Source: Daphnia carinata (taxonomy: Eukaryota > Arthropoda > Branchiopoda > Diplostraca > Daphniidae). From it: DNA of 64,000 bases. Below are positions 1 through 13,624 of the stretch, in pieces. The notes below the pieces were generated by a model. The model was not told the DNA's origin. It worked only from the letters and a program-made list of their open reading frames with translations, and searched no databases. The position numbers and the translations under genes were made by a program. The stretch spans positions 2,253,773 through 2,317,772 of the forward strand of contig NC_081332.1 in assembly GCF_022539665.2 (NCBI RefSeq), written 5' to 3'. Within the stretch, counting starts at the first letter, position 1; every line of letters begins with the position of its first letter.

Positions 1-273
1 GAGTGAAATATAGGAAAAAAGTATATTAGTTTGATTAGATTGCCAACAGAAAATTTGATTGACATGTACAGATTCTAATAGCCTGACGCCTCTTCCTACT
101 AACACTAACACCTTACGAGTTAGGACGAAGACATCGGACATGCCCCTGAATCGGTAGTAACGGAGCAGTAGATTACGGAAATAAATGGAGAACTAATGAT
201 ACCGTAAATTTACGTAGGTTAGATTACGAAACGTCTAGGATAAATTGATGAAATTAGTAAGCTTAAAATAAAC

Positions 274-808
274 CTTTTGGTGTGGTTGTTTGATGCTGAA
301 CGGCTCTTCGTGGACGAACCACAATTACACTTCCTTCAACATGGTGAGAGCTTTTCAGTGCTGCATGGGCCTGCTTTCTTTAAATAAGCCAATTTTATAA
401 TAAACTTTGAATAGCACTACAGTTCATGCTGAATCCACTAACCTTGACTTGAACTGCAACAGTGCTCGGTTTTCTGTTTCATATCTTTGGATGGCAACCA
501 CTTGTCCAAAGCTTTTAAAATGTTCCAGCAATGTTGCATTGTTAACTGAAGTTGGAATTCCTATTCATTTTGTTCCGAGACACATTTTAACAATAATATT
601 GAAATATCAGAATGCTCAAATAACTACTCGCTGTATCTTTAAATGTCTCACCTGTAACATAGACTCCTTCACTGCATGCTTGTCCCTCTATTCTCTTTTT
701 TGTTTTTACTTGGTTTAACAAAGAGATATGCTTTTTCCCCTTCAAATGTTGTTCCATGCTGCTTCGATCCACCCTGATATTGCAAACAGCACACAACTGT
801 TTTGCCAT
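274..808 (-). CDS. TUT1/Star-PAP-like protein, N-terminal part (zinc finger + RRM)
   Basis: This is the 5' portion of a split gene leaving the window on the left. Three exons join in phase: 652-808, 443-560 and 274-377. The product starts MAKQLCAVC and has a matrin/U1-type C2H2 zinc finger (CAVC, then H and H five residues apart, in EQHLKGKKH). An RRM follows at once: RNP2-like VYVTGIP, then FKSFGQVVAI and RALLQFKSR, ending with GSVIVVRPR. A matrin finger directly followed by one RRM is the N-terminal layout of TUT1 (Star-PAP, U6 snRNA-specific terminal uridylyltransferase), which is a nuclear enzyme. The nucleotidyltransferase part is not visible, so the family call rests on layout. The ATG at 808 is preferred over one at 853 because an acceptor-like TTTTAATTCAG lies between them. 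Another zinc-finger/RRM RNA-binding protein remains possible. Confidence 0.65.
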
Positions 809-2056
809 ATAGGTTGTCTTTTGCTGAATTAAAATACAGAAGTCATTGTACAATTACTGGCTACAGGATTGTTGGTCAAGGTAACCTCCAAAACTTTATG
901 TACGAAATATTTAAACCGGTAACTGCCTTCAATCGCAGCCGAAACTTATTTAAACAAACACCGATAAGCGTACCTTGACCTTATCCATTTTTCTCAATAT
1001 CTTATCAAGAACGTGTGCTGATGCACCCTTGATTCGTGAATGATAGCTCAATGCCTGGGACTGTTACAGGTGGAAACTGGAAAGCAACTTCATTAATTTG
1101 TTTTGGAACATGAGCAAAACGTGGTTCGATTTCGCAAAGCAGACAACATTTGCATTATTGAGCCACCAGATGTCCTAGATGTCTTAGATGTGAAGTGGGT
1201 GGTTTCTTCATATTTCGCTGTGTAGTCCCACAGGACAGGAGTTTCTGAAGCAGTTTCACCGGTCGAAATCTCGGTAAGAATTGTGAGCAAGGTTTTCGTT
1301 TATTTTTGCCAAAACCTGGCAGTTATCATTATGTTTGGAATGTCCAATGGTTGTGTTGAGTTTGCCAACAACGCGGAAGAATGACGTTTCGAAGCTACTC
1401 CAAACTCACTGGTTTATGTTTCCAAAGGCTGACAAGACTCCACATTTAAAATTCTTAAATTCTTATATATACTGTTAATAGCCCTTTCAAAGTTTAGCTC
1501 ATATTTTCCTGAGAAGATTACGTTATGAGGTTTGACAGCAAAAGGTTTATACATTAACAATGTGTTAAAATTAGTAACCTCTTGTAAAAACAATTCTCAT
1601 TCAGTCGTATTGTTATGCTTGTGTCAGTCTACTGAAAACAGGAATCTATTTTAATTTAATGATACTAGTTGAAGAAGAATTCTTTTTTTTAGATGTTTTT
1701 ATTACAATAATTAGTTGTGAAAATTGTTTTGAGTACGTATTGGTTGCAAATGAACCACAAAATGTCACAGGATTTTCTTTCCATTTTGTTTCTATTTTAA
1801 TGTCATTTCAAATTATAACTAGGCAGATTTAAAAAAGTGTTTATCATGAAAGTTTATCGTACGAGACCTTTTACAAGGCAGCATCATGAAATCAATATCG
1901 GTGGCTTCGTATGCTTTGACGACTTGGCGCAAGCGCTCTCGCAACCATAGATGTTTTTCAAATATACTCTTCTACAATAAGATTCACTGTATGTTTGGAT
2001 TAGCATGTTTCTTTTAACTTTTTCCATTACAGTTACGAGTGGATAACAAAAAGAGA
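809..2056. other. Divergent intergenic region between TUT1-like gene and AP2A
   Basis: About 1.2 kb with no convincing coding exon. It should hold promoters for the minus-strand zinc-finger/RRM gene and the plus-strand alpha-adaptin gene. A pyrimidine-rich acceptor ending at about 2031 (CCATTACAG) sits 25 bases before the alpha-adaptin ATG, so that gene probably has a 5' UTR exon further upstream, perhaps around 1.86-1.97 kb. A minus-strand ORF at 1093-1290 matches nothing I recognise. Confidence 0.5.
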
Positions 2057-5000
2057 ATGCCGGCCGTCAGAGGAGATGGTATGCGAGGCCTGGCCGTCTT
2101 CATTTCAGACATTCGAAATTGTATGTTTTTCTTTCTTTTCTAATTATTTTGGATTAATTAATGTTTTAAAAATCTTTATGCAGGCAAAAGCAAAGAAGCC
2201 GAAATTAAGCGGATTAACAAGGAACTGGCCAACATACGATCGAAATTTAAAGGGGACAAAACATTGGATGGATATCAGAAAAAGAAATATGTTTGCAAGT
2301 TGTTATTCATTTTTCTGTTGGGACATGACATCGATTTCGGCCATATGGAAGCCGTCAATCTACTGTCGTCCAACAAGTACACCGAGAAGCAAATAGTACG
2401 TCAAAATACTTCAACTTCTCCAGTAATTTTGCGTACTAACATTTACTATTCTATGTATTTTTGTCTAGGGCTACCTTTTCATCTCGGTGCTGGTAAACAC
2501 TAACAGCGACCTGATTCGCTTGATCATTCAGAGCATAAAGAATGACCTAGCTTCACGAAATCCAATTCATGTAAATTTGGCACTTCAGTGCATTGCCAAC
2601 ATTGGGAGCAAAGAAATGGCAGAGACGTTTGGTACAGAAATCCCGAAACTGCTTGTGTCGGGGTATACATTCCATTTGTCTATCAGTGTTTTAAAATAAG
2701 GCCTGTTTAAAATAATAATTTATGAATAGAGACACAATGGATGTTGTTAAGCAATCGGCTGCCCTCTGCCTTTTGAGGTTGCTACGAACGTGCCCAGAAG
2801 TCATACCCAGTGGAGAATGGACGTCACGTATCATTCATTTATTGAACGACCAACATCTAGGAGTTGTGACAGCTGCTGCTTCTTTGATTGAAGCTCTGGT
2901 AAAACGTAACACTGACGAATATAAAGGATGCGTTAGTTTAGCCGTGTCTCGTCTGAGTCGGGTAATTAAAATATATGAATTCAAATTTTTAATTCCTATT
3001 ACAATGTAAACAATGTTTTCCGGAATTTTAGATCGTGACAGCAAGTTACACAGACTTACAGGACTACACTTATTACTTCGTACCAGCTCCTTGGCTGTCT
3101 GTTAAGCTTTTGAGACTACTTCAAAATTATCCACCACCGGGTACGGCCTTAGTTCCGTTCAATACTAATATTCTTCTACATATGAACAATTCTTTTTCTT
3201 AAAGAGGATGCCGGCGTTCGTGGACGTCTAACTGAATGCTTAGAGACTATCTTGAACAAGGCGCAAGAACCGCCGAAATCGAAGAAAGTACAGCATTCCA
3301 ATGCTAAAAACGCGGTGCTTTTTGAGGCAATCAGCCTAATCATCCATGCAGATAGGTGGGTTTTTTATAAAATCAAACCGGATATATGATTTTTTATTGC
3401 TCTGTCACGATCGGCTATGGCCGCGCCGTATTATCAGTGTTGCATTTTAAATTCTCTTTCGCCGTAATTCACTGACTTGTTTTGCACGTTTTAGTGATGC
3501 AACATTGCTTGTTCGTGGATGTAATCAACTCGGCCAATTCTTATCCCACCGTGAAACGAACTTGCGATACCTAGCGCTAGAGTCGCTTTGCCTGTTGGCT
3601 ACTTCAGAATTTTCGCACGACTCTGTCAAAAAGCATCAGGAGACGGTCATCAATGCACTTAAGGTAAAAGGTATTCATACCACCACGAGAAATGAATTAG
3701 TTAAATATTCAATTTTCTAGACGGAACGGGATGTATCGGTTCGTCAACGAGCTGTGGATCTTCTGTATGCCATGTGCGATAAGAGCAACGCCGAAGAGAT
3801 TGTCCAGGAAATGTTAAATTATCTCGAAACTGCCGACTATTCTATTCGAGAAGAAATGGTGAGCATTTATCGGTTGATTGTTTTGACACCCAAATGTGTT
3901 TACTCGTGCGATTCTTTCAGGTGTTGAAAGTAGCTATTTTAGCTGAAAAATACGCCACAGACTACACGTGGTACGTCGATGTTATTCTCAATTTGATTCG
4001 CATCGCTGGTGACTACGTTTCCGACGAAGTCTGGTTCCGCGTTATCCAGATTGTTATTAACAGAGATGATGTTCAGGGTTACGCAGCTAAAACAGTTTTC
4101 GAAGTATATACTTGTTTTTTTTTCATTAACTGTTGGATTCATTCAATGTTTAACGAGACAACTTTTAAAACAGGCTCTTCAAGCGCCAGCGTGCCACGAA
4201 AATATGGTGAAAGTAGGTTCCTATGTTTTAGGGGAGTTTGGCAATCTTATTGCCGGAGATCAACGCTCTTCCCCCGCTGTCCAGTTCCAACTTCTACATT
4301 CCAAAGTAAAAGCAGCCCTTTTTATTTTTGTCTGACGTCATGCTCACAAGAATTTTCCCATTTCAGTACCATCTTTGTTCGGCCAATACTCGCGCTCTTC
4401 TTCTGACCACATACGTTAAGTTCGTCAATTTGTTTCCGGAAATCAAACATCTCATTCAGGACGTTTTCAAAGCTGACAATAATCTACGTAGCGCTGATGC
4501 TGAGCTACAGCAACGTGCTTCCGAATACCTTCAACTTAGTATTGTTGCCTCCACGGATGTTCTTGTAGGGTTTTCTTTATTGATTTTGGCTACATTAAAA
4601 AGCAAACTTGATTGAGTTTATTGATATCATTTTGACTTTGCTACATAGGCAACTGTTTTAGAAGAAATGCCTCCCTTCCCTGAACGTGAATCTTCAATCT
4701 TGGCAATATTAAAGAAGAAGAAGCCGGGTCGTGTGGCCGAGCCGGGAGCACCAGGAAGCGATGGAGCTACTCCTAAAGAGCGAAAAAGCCCTGCGTTGAA
4801 TGCCGTGACGAATCACGCGAATCATAATACTAGTGGCCAGAGCAACGATCTTCTTGGTCTGGCGTCTCCTTCTGCACCGACAACGACACAAAATCCTGCT
4901 CCATTAGTCGACATGCTTGCCGATGTGTTCAGCTCAGCGTCCCCGCCGAGTGTCAATAATGGATTCGGTTCTTCATTCCAACCGATCGACAATTTGAAGA

Positions 5001-6247
5001 AGTATTTCATTCAATTTCTTTTTCCCATCAATTTTTCCCCAATTCACTTCCCGCAACTCCGTTCCGTTTATCGTTTTGTTTAAACTTGATTATTTAAAGT
5101 TTTCTTCTATCGACGAAAGTCTAGACATCATAACTAAGATTACTTTGAATTATCGCCTGCTGTTTGTAACTGTAAGGCCAGGCAATTTTCCGCTATGCTT
5201 AATAATGGTATCATCATTTTCTGCGGTTAGGTTCGCATGCAAGAATAACGGAGTGCTTTTTGAAAACGATCTGCTACAAATTGGAGTCAAGTCCGAATTT
5301 CGTCAGAATCTCGGGCGTATCGCGCTATATTTCGGCAATAAAACTTCATTCGCACTACAGGTAGTCAAATGAGACTGATCCATATGAAATTCTTTGGCCT
5401 TGTTTTATTTTTTTTCAAACGAACATGTCGTGATTTAGGGGTTTTCTTCTTCGGTGGGTACTCCAGGAGATCTGGCAACAAAACTGATTCTTCAAGTGAA
5501 GCCCGTCGATGTGAACGTAGATGCAGGCGCACAAATTCAACAGCTGGTCAACGTCGAATGCGTCGACGAGTTCTTGGGTATACATTTTTTTTTTCTTGTT
5601 TTTGAGCTACTGTAATTACAGTTTGTTTATTTTTACGAGACTGGTCAGTGACTAACGTCAGCTATTTCTTTTCTAGAATACCCGACGCTAACTATTCTCT
5701 TCCTTTACAACGGAGTGCAACAGCGGTTGAGTTTGAAGTTGCCGTTGACGATTAATAAGTTTTTTGAACCTACCGAGATGAACTCGGAAGCATTCTTTAC
5801 ACGTTGGAAGAATCTCAGCGGGTGAGTGTGACAAGCTATTTTCAATCACTGTTCATTTAATGTACGGTTTAACGAAATGCGGTCGTAATTCAGATCCAAT
5901 CAAGAAGCCCAGAAAATATTCCAAGCCACTCAACCGATCGATGCATCTCATATTCGCACGAAATTGATCGGCACAGGTATGAAATTGCTAGACGGTATTG
6001 ATCCGAACCCGGAAAATTACGTTAGTGCTGGCATCATACACACTCGAACGCAACAGATTGGTTGCTTATTACGGCTCGAACCCAACCGTCAAGCCCAGGT
6101 GAGAGCGAATTAACAATTTCTAAACATCACGTGAGCTTTAAATGTCAATTCATTTGTTGTTGTTTTTAGATGTATCGGCTGACGATTCGTTCAAGCAAGG
6201 ATTCGGTGGCAAAGCTGATATGCGAGCTTCTGTGCGATCAGTTTTGA
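2057..6247 (+). CDS. AP2A: AP-2 complex subunit alpha (alpha-adaptin)
   Basis: Large subunit of the AP-2 clathrin adaptor, which binds PIP2, dileucine cargo and accessory proteins at the plasma membrane during endocytosis. The product starts [20 protein letters not shown], the conserved family N terminus. About 17 exons join in phase, the first ones at 2057-2120, 2184-2395, 2469-2662, 2730-2961 and from 3032. The alpha-solenoid trunk includes the basic patch [10 protein letters not shown] (PIP2 contact in mammals) and [16 protein letters not shown] proline- and serine-rich hinge of about 110 residues (4.68-5.0 kb) carries LVDMLADVF. The ear follows from 5231 ([20 protein letters not shown]) and ends [10 protein letters not shown], then TGA at 6245-6247. 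The gene is complete, with no damage seen. Some internal boundaries are good to a few bases only. Confidence 0.96.
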
Positions 6248-9200
6248 TCAGCAGGCAGGTGTGTGTAAACTGAACTTATATAGCAATGGCAACAGCTGAC
6301 ATCTACCTACATAAGAAAGGGGGGAATAATTATCGTTGTTCGAATGACCGAAGATTTTTTCTGAAAACAACTTTTAAAAAAATCTTCACTCGTCAAACAT
6401 GTTTGTAATAGACAAACAATTTCTTTTTTGATGGTGGCTCTACCGACAAAAAACTTAAAAAATCGGTCATTTCTCCTCCCCCTGCCCCCCTTCCTCTCTT
6501 TTAAAAGAAAAATCTGTTTGAAATTCCCAAGTTAAAAAAAAGATTTCTTAGTTGTCTTGTGCACTTTATATCCCGCTTTACCAATATTATCTCCTTGTAC
6601 TTTGAATTCCGGTGACTGAGGTTGATTGAATTCATTCTTACCCTCGGCATCATAAGGAAAACAATTTAGCGCGGCGTAAAGATAAGCTATTTTTCTTTGT
6701 GCAGTTCTACTGTTTGTCGTACTTTAGTTTTTTTGTTATTTTCTTCATTGTTACTTATTTAGCTGTTTATTCTCAAACGCCCCTACTCTCTATACCCCGG
6801 ACTCTTTTCTCCCAACCAGAACAACAAAAAAGGCAAAAAAAAAATAATAATAAAAAAGTAAAATACACTGTGCACGTGTTCTCTGTTGAACTTGAACATC
6901 TTCCTAATATCCTCAGTTGTAAGGGGAAACCGTGTGGAAATAATTGCCGAACCGTATAGTTGCTACGCAGCGTTCGTTTCCAAGGAAAATGTAATTACGC
7001 TGTTTTTTTAGATTTACATAGATTTTGGACGTTTCAAAATATGTGTTTCAACTGTTCATCTTAAACTCATTAAAACATGAAATTTAGCAGCGATTCATAG
7101 TCAGCCATGATTTGCAAATGGATGAATCTTAAATGAATATCTAAAATTCATAAATCATTAGTTAACACTGAAATCGTTGGTGCAAAGCTCAATGTGGTTA
7201 ATAGTTAAGAAAAAAAGATGCAGGCCATATACGGGTTTCTAGATCACGTTTATTACTTTCTAATTGTATTCATCTCTAGTACGTACATGAGTACCACGTG
7301 TGTTGTCAAATCAATGTAATTGTTTACTGTATTCGTATTGAGTGACGTGAAAAAGGTTGTGTACTTGTGAGTTGAACGAAAATCATTCAAAAGCGTTTCC
7401 TGAGGCATTATTTGAGGATAGGGAGTTAGGGCAAGGCTGCTGAAATTTCCAGAAAGAAAAAAAAACAACGCACCACTGAATGTTACGTCTGTCTACAAAC
7501 TGTGAAGGTCCCGACGTCTGCTAAATCGCTTGTTCAAAGTCATCTGCAAAGGAGTAACCTATATAGTACATATATGACGTTCGTCTGACAAGGGCCTGAC
7601 GAGGGACTGATGAACACGAGGTAACAGGCAAAACGATTTTGTCCCTTAAATATCATTTACGAAAGGTTTCACAGAATTTTAGAATAACCTACGGTTGTTT
7701 ATTGTATACCTGAGAATTTCATCTCTAGGGTGGTCTGTTAAATGTCAAATTTTTCAAATGGTTTAGACTGCAGTCTGCATCCATAAATTGTATTCGCTGC
7801 TGATAAATGTGTAAACATACGTCACGTCTAGTCTGCATTTGAACCTCTGATTTAATTTTAGAATGGAAAAAAAGACCTGAAAACTATTAGACAAGTCAAA
7901 TCGAATCAGGAAATGTGAAAGTGATGGCCAATGACGGCCCAATTTCTCGAATAAATTAGAAAACTTCTACCAGTTATTTTTAGCCTGGAAAAATCTCGTT
8001 AGAGTGAGAGACAAGTCGGACGTGTACGAATAGCTCAACCTTGTAGTGTGTGTTGAAATTGTTGTTCATTGCCCACAGTGATGACGGGCTACCTAATAAC
8101 CGTCCTCGTCAAAGACCCTCTATAGAAGCTGACGGTAGACATATAGAATACAATTGGGGGATTTAAACAGGTTTTTTTTATTTCATAAGTAAGAAATAGA
8201 CGGCCTAAAGCACCATTGGCGTTTGAAGGATAGGTTCACCTTTGATTGATTGATGTGCCGCATTAACCCTCCAGAAATCACAATTCCAATTCTAATTTTC
8301 AGTTGGGTTTCATTTTTGCCCCAACCCTCTGCCGACTAGAGCGATTCTTTTTACCCTAGTAAAAATTTAAAGATAAGATAAGCTAGATTTTAATACGCTT
8401 TACATGTTATATGTGCATGTGTTATCTTTAGATTACGTTACGGTTCAAGCACTCCAGAAAGTTCTCTAAGGGGAACTTTAATTGTATTTATTTTTAATTT
8501 CTAATTTTTTAATGTCTTAATTAAATTAAATATAAGTGAATTATTAATAACTGTGGCTTAAGCAATGAATCCTTGTCTGATATTCACATTATCTTTTTGC
8601 TGCCATTTTGTCAACAAATACAATACACGAAAATGTGCATAAACATCTGTTTCACGAAAAAAGGTGGCCTCGTAAAAAAACACACACACAGCATAGCAGC
8701 ACGTAAGTTCCTAAAATTCACTCAATTTCTATGTGTATTTACCATTCCCAAAAATTCAGTTCAAATCAAATTGAAAAATTCGACACTGAAAAACCGAAAT
8801 CCAACGCAAAAATAAAAATAGTAATTGGAGTGAAAAATAAAGGTTAGGAAAGAATAAATTAGACAAGCGCGTGTATGTTCAAAAAAAAAAAAAGAAATGT
8901 TCAAATCGCCCCCTTTTTTTCCTATCTACGCGTATATACAACTTGTGCTTTGGGCCTTTATAGCGACTTCGCGTGTGTGTATGGCCAGGGCCGGCTGCCG
9001 GCGAACCGGCAGTTGTCTCTGAACCGTCGACGAGTGAACAGGTGGATTGAAACTCTGCGTCATCCATCCCTACACAGACATCTCTTGTTCGTTTGTTGTT
9101 GTTGTTTTTTTTATTATTATTACTTAAGCAGTTTAGTTGGCAATTGTTTTAATAGCCACTTGTGCAAGACTTTGCGTTGAACAAGTTTGAAGGTCTTAAC

Positions 9201-9518
9201 GTCATTTGGAAAACGTCAAAATATCACGTTACGTTCTGTTTTTGGTCTGATTGCAAAGGTCGGTGTCAGTTGGGCAGGAAATATCTGGCCGATTTTTCGA
9301 GAATTTGAACAGGCGAGAAAATCTACACCAACAAAACCGCAATAAACGTGGTGCTTCTCTCGTCGTTTTCATTCGCCAAGTCCCGGAAGGAAATGAACTG
9401 ACTGTTCGTGTTCTATGTGAATTTGTTTTGTTTTTTTCGTGCATCAAAACATTTCGTGAAGGTTGAACAATTTTTTTGTTTTTCTTCTTCTTTCCGGGAT
9501 TGTCAAACAGTGAACGAA
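6248..9518. other. Intergenic region: AP2A 3' UTR and CrebA upstream region
   Basis: About 3.3 kb without a recognisable coding exon. The left part should be the alpha-adaptin 3' UTR. The right part (about 8.9-9.5 kb) probably contains CrebA promoter and 5' UTR sequence. An acceptor-like TGTCAAACAG ends just before the CrebA ATG, so a 5' UTR intron is possible. Small ORFs here are AT-rich or homopolymer-driven and look spurious. Confidence 0.5.
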
Positions 9519-12500
9519 ATGGATGCTTTCGATAGCTTAGAACAGCCGCTCTGTGACTACAATGAGAGCATGGACGCTCTACCAGAACTGTGGGAATCGG
9601 AATCTTTTGAATCGGTAAGTCTTTCTTTTTAAAAACACACATTTTCTGTCGTACATGTTGTGTGAACTTCCGCTGATTCGACAAGCCTAAAAGCGACCCA
9701 GACTTTAAACGGTGAGAGCTCGAAGGGTAAAGGAGTACATTGACGTAAAGAAAAATGTTGGGTGGGACTCGGTCACGTGCGAGATGGGACTAGGGAAAGC
9801 ATTTTTCTGAAGTGGGGGCGGAAATCTTTGCTCTATTACACGGCAGAAAAAAAGAGGTGGCTGTTGATGGTTTAAAAGAAAAAAAAAAGAATCAAGTCTC
9901 GTGTGCATTGTGCTTCCTCTTAAAAATGACCGAAAGTTACCGTTGACCTTCAGGTAGAAATTGTTCTTTTGTTGGGAATATGATGGGGCGTTATCTTGAC
10001 CGTAGGGTAAAAATTACAGAGTCCTTCGTATTGATCTCGTGGTCTTGAAAAAATAGAAATACACATATTTGTGAAAGCTTTCTCTGTAGAGTAGATGAAA
10101 TTAGTGCCGTAATTTTTTGGCTGCGTGATTACCTGTTTGATACCAAAATTGAAAGTTTTCTGTGTTTGATATGTCATCGCTTCTGGCGTTCAAGGCCACG
10201 CTTGCTGGAACTCCGATATAAAGAAGCTGAGCTTGAATACGAAATTGGATGGCATTTTTTTTTTTATTTTGTTGTATACTTGCACCATAGCAGAGAATTT
10301 TCCTTTGTAACAAAAAACCGGTTCTCTTTTGAAAATGTCGTTTGAAGACGAGTTCACTGGCCTGGCATTTTCGGTCGTCCTTATTTTGCACATTTTTGGC
10401 CAAATTATAGTTTTCGATGCTGAAATTGATCAAACATCTTTCCTAAAAAGAAAAGATCAAACATTTTCATTTGCACTCTCTGAACAGGTTTTACAATCGA
10501 TGTTGCAATCCTTAAACGGACGCGGGGGAACTCCTAGATGTCATTAGATCGAGGAAAAGCAATTCGTTTTGAAGATGATAACCACACGTTTGAAAAGTAC
10601 ACACGATAAATAAAAAGTTTGGTTTTTTGGCTTCTACGCGATAAGAAATGCCTCCCAAAAGGAAACGGCATCTGAACGGATGAGCCGCCATTTTCGAACA
10701 TGTGTGCCGTTTGACAGTTCTAAAATTATGGAATTTCAGATAAGCACGTTGTTTAGAGAAAAAAAAAGTCTATGTTTACACGACTGCATAAAATTCATTC
10801 TAAAGAAATTTTGTTTTTTTCTTAAACCCTATAAATCTGAAACAAGAGACGCACGATTTTTTGGTTTTGTTTTAAACAAATTTGGCACATTGTTGGTTGA
10901 TGCTAATCCGAAGCCTTTTCCCGTACTGCTGTTACTTTGCACTGTGGTGCGTTTAGCAGCAGAGCGGGAAGCGTGGGGAGAGAGTTCATTAGCCGGTGGT
11001 CAAGGACAAGCAGTGAAACTTCTTTTTTTCTTGTTATTCTTCCTATTTTCTTCGTTGAGTCTCTCTCTCTCTTTCATTTGGTTCGTTACTTGCTTCTCAT
11101 TCCTCCCTGTTTCTTCGGTGTGTATGGCCAACTGAGCGTGCAACGCTTGTTGTCTTCGTCCTTAACAGATGGTAATCTTCTGCTAGTGCACTTGTTACTC
11201 ACAAAACAGGAGAAAGAGTTTTGAAACTTTTTTGAGGGGACTTTCACTCTCAAGTCATCTAAATAGTAGCCATGAGACTACGTTTAACTTGTTTATACAC
11301 CACAAAAAAGAAATGTCGGTGTCATTTCGGTCAACAGTCCCTCGCGTCGTTCGCCTTGAAAAGCAGTCACACAACACCACAAAGTAAATAAAAAAAAAGC
11401 GCAAGGAACAAAAAAAAACAAAAAAAAAAACTTACGGAACCTTCTTCAGAGTTTTTTGTCGTCTGCTCTTTTTCTGTTTGCCTACGTGATTCAACTTGTG
11501 TTCGAATCCACTGAAAAGGTTACACAGCACTCTTTTTTTCTCGTTATTTTGGCTTTTTTCGTCATGAGGAACTCAAACACATTTTTAGAAATATTAAATT
11601 AACTAAATTTGAATTTTCATAAACTGTTGTGGGCGTTTTGCTGTTTTGTTTACATTGTTTTTTTTTCTTGTTCTTTCGTCTACCAGTCGATGGTGGTGGA
11701 ATTGCAAGACCCCGAAAGCTACGAGCACGCCGATTGGCCAACTGGGCTAAGCTTCAGTTTGATGCCCGTCGAAGATGACAGCAACGACGGCCTCTCTGTG
11801 AGCGACACTGGCATGGTGGTGTTACACGATCGGCTCATCACCGACACGACCAACAAAGTTTTGACTAACCCCATTCGCCGCTACACCAACCGCGTTCATC
11901 CCAATTCGTCGTTGTACACTGAGGCTTCGCTCATCAGTTCCAAGGATCACACGAGCACGTTCAACATCACCATCGGTAGCCGAGGAGAGGTAGAAATTTC
12001 AGAAGACACTGATTCCACTACAGGTAAAACAGGTTTCCCTCTCTATTTTTTTGGGTCTGTTATGGTTCAACCAGTACAACAAAGAACAACAAAAGAATTA
12101 TCAGAAATATGTTGGATATGTCCAGGAATAGGAAACCCGTTTTGTGATCCACTTTCAGTGGGCGTCAAGACGGAACCAGCTTCTCCGCGACCAGCCTCTC
12201 CTTCGACGTTCATCGACGCCCAGTTTGATTTGAAAAATTCCCGCTCGGAATCACGGAAGCGATCCATTTCGTTTTCCAACACTTCGTGCAACCGCGAACG
12301 ACCCACTGCCAAGGTGATCAACTATTTTTTTTTCTTATTTGCATAATTGGACTTTAATGACGTTGGACGTGTAATTATTTCAGACGAAGGCAGTGCCTGG
12401 AAACAGCCGCCTAATGCTGACAAGAGTCGCAAACACTTCGTGCTCTAATAAATCAGGTGAAAACATTTTTTTATTCGTAACCCCATTTTTTTTTTTGTTA

Positions 12501-13624
12501 AACGTTTACATTGCCGTACACGCACGTCCATTAACGCATATGGCGACGCACTTGCGACGCACTTGTTGCGGCAGTTCGGACTACCTTCCGCTTATGGCGC
12601 CCACCTTTTTTTCCTACGTTTACGACCCGGAAAGTTGCCTGAATGATATATATTTGTTAATGTTAATGTTATAAGATAACGTACAGTTCGAGAAACTTGA
12701 CGAATAATAGAGAAAAACGATCATTTTAGTTGTCCCTTTTTTTTTTCGCTCGAAATTTCAATTTCTTTTATTTGCATGTTTGCGCGTCATCGCAGCTAGT
12801 TTTTTGTTGCCCCCTACGCCTCCGTCGTCGACGTCAAGTGACAGCGAAGGAAGTCTTTCTCCTGAAAGGGAAGCTGCCTCTCCCAAGTCGGAAGAAAGCA
12901 ACGAAAACGCAACTAGAAGATTAAATCAGGCCGGACGCGTTCTCTTAACCACCAAGCCATTACCCGACCTGTTCGGTAGCGGTAGCAGCCGCCACCCTAT
13001 TAACAGCCCTCTCATCAGCTACCAACCTGTAATTTGAAAATCAATGAATTAAATCCTCAAATCTTATTTCAATCTAACAAAAAAAAAAAACTTAAATTAT
13101 TTTTAACTTGCAGAAAGGTTCAACTGGAGTGCTTCAACTGACAGAGGAAGAAAAAAGAACTCTGTTAGCTGAGGGCTATCCAGTGCCAACTCGACTGCCC
13201 CTAACGAAAGCCGAAGAAAAATCATTGAAAAAGATCCGCCGCAAGATTAAAAATAAAATCTCGGCTCAGGAGTCTCGTCGAAAAAAAAAAGAATACATGG
13301 ACACGCTTGAGGTAAACAACATTTGTTATTTAAATGTATATATATATTTGGAATGGGGGAGGGAGGCGAGGACGAATTGGTGGGGGGTAGATAGTTTATG
13401 CAGTCAATGAAAGGCGTGTGCTAATTTTTTGTCCGCCCTCTCGATGACAGAGACGGGCTCAAGTGCTGGCCGACGAAAACAGCGACTATCGCCAGCGGCT
13501 GCACAAGTTGGAGACGGACAATGCGGCCCTTCAGCTTCAACTGACACGCCTCAAGCACCTCTGTAGTAAACGATCCAACAGCGGGGATCTAAATTCTCAT
13601 CAAATTGATGAAATGGTAATGTGA
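9519..13624 (+). CDS. CrebA: CrebA / CREB3-like bZIP transcription factor
   Basis: Nuclear bZIP activator; in Drosophila it drives secretory-pathway genes and cuticle secretion. Seven exons join exactly: 9519-9614, 11687-12023, 12159-12313, 12384-12456, 12796-13028, 13114-13311 and 13451-13624, giving 421 residues. The N-terminal half is acidic and serine/proline-rich ([35 protein letters not shown]). Then comes the family signature [16 protein letters not shown], followed by [20 protein letters not shown] and the basic region [17 protein letters not shown]. The leucine zipper follows from 13451. No transmembrane segment follows the zipper, matching the short fly CrebA and unlike vertebrate CREB3 proteins. 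An alternative reading is that ATG|GTAATG at 13615 is a donor to unseen exons, but the in-frame TGA closes the ORF plausibly. Intron 1 is about 2 kb, and intron 2 (135 bases) stays open in frame. Confidence 0.95.

Noticed and set aside
1093-1290. Minus-strand ORF and a second open frame at about 1010-1150
   Set aside because: No family resemblance, no supported splice partners, and no clear continuation on either side; could be a relic but I cannot support it.
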